The notes under the pieces are model-generated. The model saw only the letters and a list, made by a program, of their open reading frames with translations. It was not told where the DNA came from and searched no databases. From contig MNCI01011103.1 in the NCBI GenBank assembly GCA_015680685.1, forward strand, positions 234,724 through 298,723: DNA of 64,000 nt. The letters are read 5' to 3'. The DNA is from Gnetum montanum (taxonomy: Eukaryota; Streptophyta; Gnetopsida; Gnetales; Gnetaceae). The position numbers were made by a program, and so were the translations under genes. How positions within the stretch are numbered: position 1 is the first letter of the stretch; each line of letters opens with the position of its first letter. Positions 36,075 through 49,400 of this stretch are shown here, one piece after another.

Positions 36075-36150
36075 ACATTCTCCTTTGGATAAGGATGCAC
36101 TATGGATTTTCATTTTTTTGAGATAGCATTCTTCTTTGAATAAGGATGTA
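36075..36150 (+). repeat. 54-bp tandem units at the right side of the copia insertion
   Basis: One full unit and the start of another (cttctttgaataaggatgta) continue the array interrupted at 25134. Confidence 0.65.
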
Positions 36151-36487
36151 ATGGTATAAAGGATATTAATCCATGAGAGGATGTTGAAATTTAAAATATT
36201 TCTTAATTATATTTATCTATAAGACATATAGTCATTTAGTGTTACCATGAGAATGGAACTAAAAATTTGGAGTTAGTAAATTAAAAGTATTTCCATTAGG
36301 GTAGCATCTCATTGTTAAAAGTTGGTTAGGTTGGTTACTAATGTAGGCTTGGAACCTTAGCAATTAGAAATTTGAAAAGTAAACATTTATAAGAAGATAA
36401 TAATTATCAAAATTATAATAACATTAATATTTACATGTGCAAATTACATATATAATATACACACACAATGTGTTTCTTTTAGTATGA

Positions 36488-36960
36488 TTAATAAGTTATC
36501 ATATAATATAGTACCTTTTCAATAACTAAAATGTTTACTATTACATTATTATAACATTCCTTCCTTAACATAAGAAACAAGTTATTTATAATATTCACAT
36601 AATTTGTTATTAGTGCTACATTATCTACAAGGATTAAAATTTGTATCCATGATTCATCCACTTTTATAGAATTATTTGTAGGTACCTCTTTAATCCACTC
36701 TTCTAGTATATTAATAAAAATGCCAAACACAAGTGGTAAAAGAGGACAACCTTACTAGACTCCTCTATTGCTATAAAATGGATAAGATTATTTAGTTTCT
36801 TCATTTTTTAATTCAAAAATAATTTTTCCATATTCACATAAAATGTTGCAACACTATCATTAATTATCTATAATTTCTTAAAATTAAAAAATGTAAATGT
36901 TATAAACCCAAGGATTTCGATTTAAACTTAACTGAACCAACAAGTAAAAATACAATTTTA
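36488..36960 (-). pseudogene. LINE reverse transcriptase fragment
   Basis: The minus strand reads an RGV-stop-stop-GCPLLPLVFGIF segment continuing INILEEWI, the RT motif 'GVxQGCPLSPLLF' of plant non-LTR elements. After about 35 residues comes ILILVDNVALI, where active elements have F/YADD, so the second catalytic Asp is Asn and Ala is Val. Upstream SATFYVN fits the preceding RT block. There is one frameshift before the motif and two stops within it. It covers only the central RT; no endonuclease or tail is found. It may belong to the same LINE family as the ORF1 fragments at 17050 and 22930, but they are not linked. Confidence 0.75.
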
Positions 36961-37700
36961 AGAAAATAAAGATAATAGGGCAATATGGTACAAGAAATTT
37001 CCTTATAACATATATTTATAATTAATGATAAATAAATATGGAAATTTAAAAATTAAAATAAATTTTAAAATATAAAAATAAAAATAAAATAAATTACATA
37101 AAAGAAAAGCATACCAAAAGGTAATCCCAATGACACTTTGTTTGGCCTCAAATTAGCCTGCTGAGACAAAGTCATTCAAGTTTGAATTTCTATAAATAAA
37201 ATATTATATTTGACATTTAATTAGCAAGAACATACAATAAATGATGCAAATATTTTTTCTTAATCTCATGATTATGAAAATTTTAATAAAAAAATATTAT
37301 TCTTCATCCAAAATTCATGAAATTTATACTCCATAAATCTTATTCTTCATTGAGAAGTTGTGAAACATTTAAATAAAATACCTGATTACTTGTCAATGAA
37401 GAAGATTCTCTTGGCCAAATCATAGATATTTATGTATGAATTTTATTTTTCAAAGGTAGTTGTTAAGTTACAAATTTTTTTTCTAACATTAATAATAATT
37501 CATGAAATTGTAAATCAAAAATAGAGTAAATCATAAGAACATACTTTCATTTTTTCAAAGACTAAAAACAAGTTAAAATATATCATGACTAATAAATGTT
37601 TAAACATTCATAATTTAAAAATGCATAATGGTAAATTGTTTGACATCCATGATAGTAAAAAAGCATCATCAAGTTAATTCTACAATAATTCTTTGTTACA
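36961..37700 (-). other. AT-rich region 3' of the Helitron helicase
   Basis: No clear motif. It probably includes the decayed end of the helicase gene and flanking DNA. No CTRR-type Helitron terminus with hairpin was identified. Confidence 0.4.
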
Positions 37701-39706
37701 TTTGATGTGCTACTCTTCATCCAATCTACTTTGAAGGTGAGAAGTCTTTGATATCTTAATGTATCTTTCTTTGAAAATTAGAGGAAATATTTTCAAACTA
37801 TCAACAGTCTTTAATCAAGATAGTGCAACAAAGGTAAGACTTGTTCTTTCTTTACTACCAACATCTACATATGATTTTTCCAATGTCATTCCCTAAAAAT
37901 TAAGTATAATTAAAGCTCATGCTAATCTTAATTGTAGTTCGCAAGATCCTCTATGTATGATCAATGGAATGGGTACCTGCCAAGGATGTTCTTGATCATA
38001 TGGTGTTCCAATGTAAAAGTCAAACTTAATGATAACATATAAGGGTAGTTATGACAGTTTATAATAAGGATTGTAAATTATTTTCTTAACAACTCCTAAT
38101 GCACCATTAAAAAATTCTACTTATGGTCATAAATTAATAGTAAGCATAACCCTTATAGTTTAATAGATAAACATAACTCATTATAATTCTTGTTCTCCAT
38201 TATAATCTGACATCATTTATGTTTCTATCTACTATGCACCATGCAACTAGCTTCAAATTTAGTAATACCCTTTCATTATGCATAGGCACCTTATCCTTGT
38301 ATCAAACAAATGAATAGAATCCTCAAACCTTGCCCATTTGATCTCAATGCAAGATCCATTCCTAAGCTCAAAAATTTATAATTAACATCATTAAGTTTTT
38401 CTTCTCGCATATTCATTAAAATTTCTCTAAATGTTACAAATATATTAAATGCTAATTACAAAATTTCTACATGAATTTAAGATGATATGTATGGTATAAC
38501 ATCTTCCATAAGTGAGATTTGTGTAAAATCTCCAACAAGTATCATTAACCTATCGTTAAAATTCTTTGATTAGTTATCCAAAATGTTTCCTAAATACTTT
38601 TATCAATGCTACTAAGTAATTTGCAACTTATAAAACTAATTTCATCTATAACGATATATTTTATATATTTATATATATATTGTAACAATGCCAAATCTAA
38701 TGAAGTAAGTGGTTTATACTCCTCGATTCCAATCTTTAATGTAGAATGTATTGTAGTTGTATTAATATTATATGTCATAGCACTAGTAGGGGCAAGCATC
38801 AATAATTTATTTTTTCCTAATTAGCAAGCTCTACTAAATTCTTTATGCATGGTATCGATGAGATATGATTTTCCTATGGTAGTTGTTCATTGAATAATCA
38901 TCAATAGGGAATTATCTCCATCAATTTCAAATTGTTGCATATATAGGTAGCTAGTGATAATCTTGTAGCATTTATTTTGTTTAACTCCTAGGGAATATAT
39001 GTCTACCTTGTTGTAGTCAATTCTTAAAGGTGTTGTTATTCCATGTGATCTACGACTATGAATAAAAGATGCAGTAATCTTTGTAATATCTTCCTCAAGA
39101 TAGCTAACTAACTATTCATGGTGTGTATCTTGATTCCTTAATCTAACCATTTCAAGTTCACTTTATTGGAAATGATTTGATGCAAGTAGATGTCAATTTA
39201 GCATTTCAAAATAATATTTAATATCATCTTATATTTTTAGAATGATATCTTTGTACTACCTTTCTTCCTTGCAAGCATGTTCAAAATCTTCATTAAATGC
39301 CTTCTCTTCTAATTTATATATGTCAAACAAAAGTCCATTTTACTTTAATTTCTTCATCATTTTCTTTGCATATCATATTTTACATCTCTAAAAGAATAGT
39401 GTAGTAACAATTGTGCCTAATAATAATCTATCCATTTTTCCTCTCCTATTCTTAGAGGTACTCTAAATCTAGGATATGTTCTAACAACAACTAGTTGTGG
39501 TCAAGTCCTACACACTAAAGTCTCTATCTTTATAAGTAAATGTAAAATATTTTACAATGTTTCGTAATGAAAATCTTTCCATTTCCAATGGTCTCTTTTG
39601 ATATGCATTGATAAGGAATGTATATATTTTAGTATTCTCATCTCCATTTGCAACTGGCATAACTCTTTTATAAATATCTTTAGATACATTTATAGTATTG
39701 AATATT
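37700..39706 (-). pseudogene. Helitron helicase (PIF1-type), C-terminal part
   Basis: Minus-strand continuation of the gene at 61673-63960 after interruption by the giant LTR element. It opens at 39706 with FNTINVSKDIYKR, then LINAYQKRPLEMERFSLRNIV and VVVRTYPRFRVPL, features of the linker between Rep and helicase. The PIF1 helicase shows a damaged Walker A (TTTIGKS, about 38855), LAPTSAMTYNINTTTIHSTL, Walker B IVIDEISFI (about 38640) and LVGDFTQISL (about 38540), the equivalent of VGDFAQLPP. Helitron helicase unwinds DNA for rolling-circle transposition. Frameshifts and stops show it is dead. Confidence 0.85.
39702..39706. repeat. Target-site duplication of the giant element, left copy
   Basis: ATATT before the LTR start; the right copy is ATAGT at 61673-61677 (four of five bases). 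Confidence 0.6.
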
Positions 39707-41215
39707 TGAAACACCACAAAATTTTGAATGTTATAGCCAATTTTCATCATGTAGCTTTCACCCCATAAAACTTGAGGCAAAACTTCATTGTAAATGTGAA
39801 GACTATAACCCATGAAGGGCAATATCACATATCTCATACTTTTTGGATTGAAAAATGCCTCATAAGTGGTCAAAGCCTCATTCCCCAAGTGAAAAAAGTC
39901 ACCTAGTATCTATATTTTGGCTTGGCAAGTCAAAAATGCCTTTTGGAATGCTAAAAATGGCAATTTGATGGGTTTTGTGGCGGTAAACATTATTCTACAC
40001 TGGAAACACTTGCAAGGGGTAAATCTCACCTATCCCTAGCATGGAAGAGTGTATGGTTTTCCCTCAGCTTGGAAACTTTTCCTGCCAATGCAAAAACTAC
40101 ATGCCCCTAGCGTGGAAGCCAGAAAAGCTAGATTTCAATACTCCATGCACTCAAACGTTGAGCACCCACTTCAATAAGGATGACAAAAGGCTCAGTGTAG
40201 AAGAGCTATCTTCAACATAGAATGTGTGCCCCCATTACTATTTATAATAAATGGAATGGCCATGGGAGGAATGCACATACCATATATAGTAACCCTCCAA
40301 ATTTGGACATCCATCTCACCTGCACGAGGTATAAATTTGAAACATTTTGTTAGCTAATTTGCAGCCAAATTACACCCATTTTGTAGCATCATTCATGACC
40401 TAAAACCTATAAAAACTAGCCTCAAACACCATTTAGGGGTTCAATAATTTTTTCACATGGTTTAGCAATTTTTCCTCAAGGTTCCACACTTTTGAAATCC
40501 TTATTATTCGCATTGGTTATATAATTTTTACATATTTTAGCAATTTGTTCATAGTTCTATGCTTGGGCATTCTCGAGCACTCAAGAGTTCTTACAAGTTA
40601 GCACAGTTGTATTCTCTTGAATTGAGTGTGGAAACTCTAGGACCTTGTGACCTTGTAACCCCTTTTAGGAGTTGTGAATTTTCAAGCCCCACACTACACT
40701 CCCAGGATTTCCAACTCCCAACGTAGAACACTTGGGCAGCCTATATTCTTCACACTTCTCAACCTCCACCATAGCCAATGTTACAAATCTAGAATAGAAA
40801 CATTAGAGGTTCAATAACATTGTGAGTGGTAGGACATCTAGCTCATGGAGTTGACTACATCAACTTCAATGAACCTTGAATCCCTATCCAAGTGAACCCC
40901 CCCTACTACCCACTCAAGCATGATTTGTACAAATTTCTCTAACTCAATTTTTATTCTTTCTCAATAAATATTTAAGTTATAGGTTTTTTGTACAAAATAT
41001 ATTCATTTATTTTCTATGCATTATTCAAATCTGTTATCAATTTCAGCATTATATTTTTATTATCTCATTTTGCATTTTGTAAGTCCTTAGTTGATCTACT
41101 AGACCAGCTAAGGTACTCTGAATCCCATTTTTTCTAGAGGCCCTAGGGATTTGTGGGTTGAGGACTACTACACTAGATCCATTGATTTTTCCAAAGATTG
41201 ATTTTTTGGGTCACA
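39707..41215 (+). mobile_element. 5' LTR of the giant Tat/Ogre-like element
   Basis: About 1.5 kb, homologous end to end with 60332-61672. Start TGAAACACC and end TCACA are taken from where similarity stops and from the TSD. It contains 'agcatggaag' phrases related to the internal satellite-like array. It is about 170 bases longer than the 3' LTR, mainly between 40020 and 40200. Confidence 0.85.
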
Positions 41216-42430
41216 ATTTTTTTTTTGGCTCTAGGAGGGCCTTTGCTCGATTTATACATCCAATCATGTGACCATCATTACCAATGTTTCCTATCATCCT
41301 AGAATTTGCAATTTGTTGCTTTAAAACCCTTGAATTTTTTGCATCAAACAACATTGTATCCCATTCCCCTTACAACCAAATTCCATCGTGGAAGTTGTAG
41401 GCATTTGGGTTTTCTAGATTTTCACAATAGTTGCTATGAATTTCAAAGTCAACATTGGTATCTCGCCAAAATCTTCAAAAGATAAATGTTTCTCCTTCCC
41501 CCCTATAACCAAAGCTACAATGTGGAAGTTGTAGGTGGTTGGGTGGTGAAATTTCAAAACAATTGTTGTGAATTCTTCAATCCTAAAGCTAGCATTAAAA
41601 CCTTCCCCCTTTCCTTTTTACTGCTAATTTCAATTTTCCCAATTTCTAAAGTTGCTGATGCAAACCTTCCAAAAATTACCATACTTTTGAAAGTTAGCTT
41701 CACCCCCCAACCCCATTTTTCCAAGCTAAGAAAATTGGCAGCTTACTAAAATCAAGTTTTAATAAAAAAAACCCAAATTTTACACTTTGGTTTTTAGCCT
41801 TCCCCTCATCAACATTGAGTTAGAAGATGTAATATTCCCATCATCTCATCCCCCTTCTTTCCCCTCCCACCTCGATCATACCCAGCATAGTGGTAGTTGG
41901 GAGGCTAGTGTGGATGAGTTTTAATACCAACTTTTCTAGCTTTTCATTTTTGGTAAATGGATAAATCCCCTTACACCCCACTTACTAATTTTACCAAGTG
42001 CTTCATTTTTAGCTATTTTTCTTTCTTTGATCATTTTTGAATTCCACTTGTTGGGATCCACCTCTATTATTATCGCTTATGACTTGTTCTAAGCCATTTT
42101 TTGCATCTGTAATTTTTAGCCTTCCCCTTATCAACATTAGCTTAGAAGATGTGAGATTTCATCATCTCATCCTCCTTCTTTCCCCCCTCCTCTCCCCTAC
42201 CATACCCAATGTAGAGGCAATTGGGAGGCCAACGTGGGTGAGGCTTAACATCAACTTTTCCAACTTTTCATTTTTGGTAAAGAGGTAAACCCCCTTAACC
42301 CCTACTTACTAATTATAGTAAGTACTTTTTTTCAAACATGTTTACTTCATTTTAAATATTTTTTTATTCTATAACTAGAATTCACTTTTTCTTTACCATT
42401 TATAGCCTATTTCAAGCCATTTTTGACAAA
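41216..42430 (+). repeat. Leader with tandem repeats
   Basis: Untranslated leader. Two pairs of direct repeats: about 140-bp spacing (41360 and 41500, 'gtggaagttgtagg') and about 310-bp spacing (41797-42020 and 42107-42330, 'ttttagccttcccct...tttcatttttggtaaa'). A PBS is uncertain; TTTTGGCTCTAGGAGGG at about 41226 is a weak candidate. Confidence 0.65.
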
Positions 42431-42553
42431 ATATACATGTCTTTCCAATAGTCCACCAAATTGTCCTTCACCCTCACTAACAAAGGTCATAGCCAACAAC
42501 CCATGAGGGTATATGATCTTAAAGACCCTTCCATCATCAACTGTAGGTGATCT

Positions 42554-45130
42554 TTGAGGGTTAGAGGGGAAAGTCCTGACTTTACATCCATAAATGAAGA
42601 TTTCCATTATTACATTTGCACCAAAATGCAGGCCAACCTCATGATTCCACATGTCAAAGCAAAGGAAAAAAGGGATTTTGAGCTTGTGCATCAGGATGAG
42701 ATAGAGTATGTCTCTTCCCCATATAACCAAATACCTCTAATCGATATCTATGCTAGCATCCTAGCTCAACTAATTATGATGGAAGAAGAAGATGATAAGC
42801 ATAGCTTAGAAGAACTATAAGAGGAGGAGGATGAATTTAGGATAGAATCTAAGCCTAAAAACATCCTTGGAGGACTGTTCCAACAAACATCCTCCAATGT
42901 CATAGCACCTTCCTCGAACACTTTTGTTTTCTCCATGGGCATGGTGTTATCATCTTCCTCTCCTACCCTAGTTGATCCCACACAGATCATAGCCATATAT
43001 CAAACTCAATCAACACCATAGCCAACAACCTATAACACAGTTGTGCCATTTTCCACACACCCTCAATATGTACAATCATTGACAATGGTTTTTACCACCA
43101 TAAATCCATTAAATACCCATGTAAGATCCACCATGGGACCCTAAGCAACTCAGGGGTCACACATCCTATTTATCCCATTTATGAATTAGGTACTAGCACA
43201 AACATCCTTTAACTTATTTGGCCCACAAGCCACAACCATAATGCAACCACTTCCTTCTATCTTGCAATCCATAGTGAGGCCACAAGCCTTACAACAAACA
43301 CCACAATCATATGTGCAAATCCCATAGCCAACACAATCACCATAAGACCTAGATTAAGTCTTCCAAATGATCCAAGACTTGACAGAGGAATTGAAAAGGC
43401 TTAAACCCGCTACTTCACAAATAGTCAAGATTATGGACTTCTACTAGGATGATCCCATTAGTTTTGTGGTCCCACCATTGACACTTTCTCTTGGTGTCCC
43501 TATTTCCAAATTTAGCAAATATAATAGAGAAGGTAGTTCTAATGCTCACCTTATTACCTTTTGATCCGAATGCTTATTCTTATAGCCATGGCCTCATACC
43601 ATCATGAGGATTTTACATATTTCCTTGACTAGGAAGGCACTTGATTGGTACCACACATTTCCTAGGGGATCCATATCCTCTCTAGAGGACTTGATAGCCC
43701 AATTTGTTACCACTTCAAATATAACTTGAAGCCAAATACAACACTTGGCCAGCTCATGAAGGTCAAGCAAGGATCCCTAAAACCCATGCAAAAGTTCATC
43801 TAGTTGTGTAATGGACTATTGAATGAAATACTAGAGCCTATAGTTGAAGCCCACCTATTGACCATATTTAAAGGAGCGGTTAATGACTTCATCAAGTCCA
43901 AGCTCTACTACATTAACCCATAGTCCCATAGCCAAGCATTTTCTCAAACTAAAAATATAGAGGATGTTGCAGAGGTTAGTTACGATCTAGCCTATGTAGC
44001 ATATCAAAATCAACATAGATGGAGAGAAAAAGAGAAGAAAAAAAATATGACTATAGGAATTGTAACCAAAGAAACAAAGACCATGAACTAGGGGCCAAGG
44101 GTCAACCCACCCAAGGCCCCCACTAATGACTATAATAATCAACCATCAACCACTGGGGCCAATGCATTGACAACAACCAAATCTAATTTTGAAAGGAAGC
44201 ATAGGTCTAAGTACACTACCTTTCCTTTAAAGCCATTGAAGATGTTAGACCAACTTTTGAAAAGTGGACATATTCAATACAAATAGATGTTTAAAGCTTC
44301 TTGAAAGAAGCATGATAAACTCTATGAAATAGCCAAAGATCCTTCTAGAGTAATGAAAGATGACCCTAAAATACCTAAGTACTCCATGTTATGTCACTTC
44401 TACCACTATCACTAATTGCCTGGTCATGACACGGAGTCTTGCCTCACATTGAGGAATGACTTGTAGAGGATGATAGATAGGGAGGAGCTAGTCTTAGATG
44501 CTTCCAACCTAGTTAAACCATAAAATTAGTTGATGAAATTCTACAAGGACTTATTGAATGTTAATGATAGTCATACATCATTTCAACATTTAACATTACT
44601 GATGATCAGAAACTCCCAAGAGAACCATTCATGATCTTAGTACCTCCCTTATGATGAAAGGGCTTCTTCAGCCTCCACTAACTCAAGATGATCCTTTGTC
44701 ATAAGAGTACCATCAAAAGTACCTCCAAGTGATTATTTTATCATCAAGGTACCTTCACCTAACACAACCTAATCATTCATAGCCAAATAACTACACAATG
44801 ACCTCCTATGGTGGCTAATACTACCACTTCTTTCTCACAGCCAATGACTAACAAACAAAAACCTTTAACCAAGAAAAATAAGAAGCATAAGAAAAATCCC
44901 AATAACAAGGATGACAAGTAGATAGAGGCATAAAAGAAAGTGGACCCACCAAAGCCCACTTCCATGTTGATTGTTTCCATGACCTCCTCTACTCAACTTG
45001 TGTCAACCAACAAGCGACAGGAAGATACCAAAGCCCATAACCAAAATAATGAGGAAAATCCCCAACAACCACAACCTAAAGCTGATGTTCACATTTTGGG
45101 TGCATGGAGGAAGTAAAGCATAATCAGTAC
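42554..45130 (+). pseudogene. gag: Gag of the giant Tat/Ogre-like element
   Basis: Broken plus-strand Gag. An acidic N-terminal section (MEEEDDKHSLEEL at about 42778) and a Pro/Gln/Thr-rich linker lead to the capsid core at about 43480-43800: SKFSKYNREGSSNAHLITF, then TRKALDWYHTFPRGSISS and, after a frameshift, a segment ending LGQLMKVKQGS. This is the standard gypsy Gag pattern 'ALDWYxxLPxGSI'. Further on, at about 44390-44470, CHFYHYH-stop-LPGHDTESC gives the Tat-type C-x-F/Y-H-x-G-H-x-T-x2-C zinc motif. Start at 42554 is the first long frame; the true start could be upstream. Many TAG/TAA stops. Confidence 0.8.
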
Positions 45131-45217
45131 AACAAGCCCATGTCCAACAAAAAAAACTTCCTTAGTGTGATGGACCAAGTCAGGTAATCCTTCAAGTAGA
45201 AGAATATAACTTTAAGC

Positions 45218-46084
45218 TTGTATAACCTAATCATGACTTCTACCACACATCATGAGGTGTTAGTCAAAATGTTAGCTTCTATCCTCATTAGTGAGGACAT
45301 CCCCACTAATGAGGAATCCATCCATGTAGTGGTGATTTCTCCCTCACCAAGGGAGGAGAAGTCAACATCCCTAGTATTTTGTCATAGAGAAGTTAAAATT
45401 AATTCCAAAAATGGTGAAGTAACTAGGGCTCCTCTATTCATAACCATACATGTAGGGTAGTTTAAAGTGCATTAGGTGCATTTTGATGATGGAGCTACAA
45501 CTAACATCATCCCATGCACCATTGTTGAACGCTTGGGCTTAACTAAGCAAATACAACCTACATTGACAACTACCCTTAAGTATTTTATCAAATTGAGGAT
45601 TTCCATCAAGGGTTCCATCTCTTTAAATCTTGTGAATGAAGAGAAATTCCCAAAATTGTAAATTTATTGGTGGTGGAAGAAACCCTAGGGTTTGACCTTA
45701 TCCTAAAAAGACCTTGGTTGGCTTGATTACGAGGTGTATCTTCATCCATCCATCAAGAAATTCATCTCCATTATGAAGGAGGTAAAATCATCATTCATGG
45801 TGACAATGCAATTCCCCTAGCTGTCAACAATGTGAACATATTATATGTGTTTGAAGTGGAGCTTCAATAAGAAGCTCCTAGCCATGAAATTCAACAACCT
45901 GAGAGAGAGAAAGAACCCAAGAAAAGCCAATGATGACAATAATAAGGAACAGGCATCAGTGATGAGGATGGTGAATATAAGTTTATGTAGAGTATATCTT
46001 ACTCATTCCCTAATCTTGCAAAGATTAGGAAGAATTTACACAAGTGAAGCTCACCTTAACCTTTTTCATCCTATGGCCCTATAA
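45218..46084 (+). pseudogene. pro: Aspartic protease of the giant element
   Basis: Retropepsin remnant after Gag. The active site reads VHFDDGATTNIIP at about 45476-45515, with the catalytic Asp and Gly kept, followed by CTIVERLGL. The preceding phrase RAPLFITIHVG and the following ILKRPWLA and SSIHQEIHLHYEGGKIIIHG (45690-45800, after a frameshift) match the Tat/Ogre arrangement around the protease. The end at 46084 may be the remains of the G-patch-like linker to RT. In ordinary elements RT follows closely; here 11 kb intervenes. Ogre elements have an intron at this point of the polyprotein, so the insert may have grown at an intron position, which is inference. Confidence 0.75.
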
Positions 46085-46299
46085 CTAGATGCACTGATGG
46101 CCATGTGGCCTAACCTTTCTTTCTTAATTTGTTATACCATTTTATGCACTTTTGTTTTACTCTTTATGAATATAGCCTAAGTTTCTACTTTCATTTTCCT
46201 ATTTATTGCAATCTTTACTTTTACTTATGTTATAAATAAACTGAAAGCCTTAAAAAACTTTAAAACATAAAATCACAAAAAAATATAGGTTTCTCTTTA

Positions 46300-46460
46300 A
46301 CAACTTTCTGCTATGGCCTTAAACTCGAAAAATCATAGTCTACTAAGACTTTAAACTAGTGTCACAGGCTACTAAGACTTTAAACTAGCAATATGGCTTA
46401 CCATGGCCTTAAATTGGCAACACAATATAACTTGCGCCCACAATGGCCTAAAACTAGTAA
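46300..46460 (+). repeat. Short repeats 'ccttaaactagcaa', copy 1
   Basis: Four or so copies of a 35-bp-type phrase 'taccatggccttaaactagcaaca'. The same phrase occurs at 56600-56690 and 60150-60200, i.e. at both ends of the 11-kb insert and after integrase. Confidence 0.65.
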
Positions 46461-49400
46461 ACTTCATCTCTATTACTATAATTCTTTTTGTTTAGCCTAT
46501 TATTGCATCGATTAGTTTTTTAATGTTATAACCAAAATGTTAACCTAGCCATTCACAATGTTAACAACATTTACTACAATAATATATATATAGTTAAAAA
46601 TAAAAGGAAAAAGTTAAATTTAAATTTATAGTGTCTGTAACATACATAGCCATGACCACACTACATGACAAAAAAGTCAAAAAATAATAATAACCATCAA
46701 CAACATAGTCTTGGCTAACAATAGCCATTAACATGAAAATAAAAACAATTAGCCAACAAACTAAGCTGATGGAGGCTGTTAAGGGACATTTGGAGGAGAA
46801 AGTGGTGGGTCATTCCCACTCTCACCAATGGGGCTACTAATGTCTCTTAAGGCCTAAAATACAACAACACATAGCTAGTTAGTAACTAATAGCAAAAACC
46901 ATAAACAAAATATAAAACATAAAATATATCAAACCTGTGGAGATTTAGGCTCCATGACTTCCAGTGGTAGATGTGGAAGGCCTTCCTCCAAAAAATGGAG
47001 GATCTAGTCTTTAGTCATGTTGACCCAGTCAACATTTGCAAGATCAATGCTAGAAAGGATGCTAATCCTATCTACTGCAATCCAAGTAGATAGCTCCTAG
47101 GCCATAGTAGCCATAGAGGTATCACCTACATTAGTGGTAATCTGAGTAGTAGGGGATTGATCCATCATGAGAGTAATCTTAAAAAGATGATAAGAACTCT
47201 CCACCTCGATTTCGTGAATGAATAGATCTTTCTTTCACTATTCAATCAACTCCTCCTTGAGCCATTTAAGTTAGGACCCAAAATCTACCTTGTACTGTTG
47301 CTTGTGAACCTTTTGTTTCTTACCCCACTCTAAGATCCAAGTGCAATGATCTTTCCAATCCTTAACCTTCTAGGAGATGAGGTCCATCCACATTTGTTAT
47401 TCTCCCACCTCTTGTAAGACCACTACTTTGTCCTAAAAGACATGTCATTTGTGAGCCCACGTGATCTCCCTAGCTTGTAATTCCCCTGAGTTAGCCACTT
47501 GGGCTTCCACAAAGGCCTTATAGTCTTGGAGATCTCTAATAGTTTCCTCTTGCCATTGAGTCTTCTCCTTTAAGTCCACAACTTCCTCCCATAGGGATTT
47601 GTTGGACCTGTTTAGCTCCCATGAATTTTTTGCACACAACATTGCTAAATCAATAGCAGTCTCATACAACTTCAAGGGTACATTAGATACATAAGAGGGA
47701 AGCTTAGGTAAGGAGTCAATCTCCCTATCTTGATTGGGGTCCCACTCCATAGAAGGTACTACAGAGGCATGAAATATGACCATAAACATAATGTACAACC
47801 TAAAATAGCCATAACACAAGCATAGCCTATAACATAGCCAAAAAACTAAGGCACATAAAATGAAGTCCTTATCTATCTCGAGTGCAACCTATTGCAACTA
47901 GTCAATGATGTCCTTAGCCATCCCATGCATAATTCCACCTTATCTAGAGTCTCCACCCATGGTTTCACACAAAACTTAAGAAGAGGGACTTGCACTAATG
48001 GCTGAAGAACTACTATAAGAATAACAATCATCAAATGGTTAGGATGAAAACCAAAATTAAACTATAGGATATGACAAAAACATTAAGGTATTGGCATACC
48101 TAGCTCCCCCTACTCCTCTTCTTGGATGATGATGGGGGATGTGCCTAGTACTGCCTCACCAAACAAATTATCTAGATCATTTATATCTACATTAGTAAAC
48201 CCTTTAACCTTAGGTTGATTTAGGAGTGCCTCTTCTGCATGCCTTTGGTCTTCCTCCATGGTAGCTTGGGCTACCATAACCTTATGCTTGTCTACAACCA
48301 TAGCACATAGAAAATCGGTTAACATAAGAAATCATCACATAGCCATAAATCTTAAAACATAAAACAAAAAAACTTTAAAAAAAGCATACCTATGACTACC
48401 TAATGTGATGGCCTAAGCTTAGATTTAAGCTTCTTTAGGATAGGTTGGTCTGATGCTATTGGTGCTTCCTCCATGAACCTCTTAAGCTTCTCCCTGGCTA
48501 TCCCTTCAACCTCCCTGCATCATTGCTTGGCCTCTAGTTTGCTTGTTAGAAACATTAGAGGCTCCTCATCATTTTTGCTAACATGGGTCTCACACTACCT
48601 AACATTAAGATCCTTGGTGGTAATGGACAATGTATCATTCATCCCCTCTAGTGGGTTCTAGGCCTGCACCATTAGATAAATGTGATTTATCCAAGGCTTA
48701 GAAAATTAGCTTAGGTCTTGAGGAACCCATCACCAATTCCTATACACCACTAGAAATTCTATAAACATCCTCAAATAATGCACAAAAAAATGCAAAATGC
48801 ATGTGGATTATTGTAGAGGTATCTACGTGGAGTCTAAGGATCTCCTCCTAAAGCCTAATAGCCAAAGCAACTATGCAATTGAACTAGTGCCATCCATCAG
48901 GACATTCTTGAAGGTCCATGCCTATGCAATGCTGATCATCTTATTCTATGATAATAATTTATTAAATGCATGAGACCTAAACAAATGATAGGATTCCTTT
49001 GCATTAGAGTTCATGGAGCCATCCACAGAAATTTTGGAGTGGCTCATGTTGGCACCAAGCCACTCCAAAACATCATCACAATGGCTCAATTCCTTCACTA
49101 TTCTTGTGGGAACATTTTTCCCATCAAAAAGGACACCAAAAAAGTTGCAAAATAGGCCCTCATCAATGTCCATGTTAACCTTCACACTCAAGATGATGGT
49201 GCTAAAATGACCAGCCTTCTCATTGAAGGAGTTAATGACATGCAACATCTCCATAGCAAAGATGGAAGGGATAGGTGTCATAAATACATCAAGAAAACCT
49301 AAACACTAGATGTTTGCTTGAATGTATCTAGGTTCCTATCCCCTAAGCCATTCTTGTGTTGGTATCACCTCACCAAACTTTAAGATGAGGGTATCCTCAT

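Noticed and set aside
42407-42730. Minus-strand frame of 107 codons in the giant element.
   Set aside because: It overlaps the Gag N-terminal region read on the plus strand and has no motif or splice partner.
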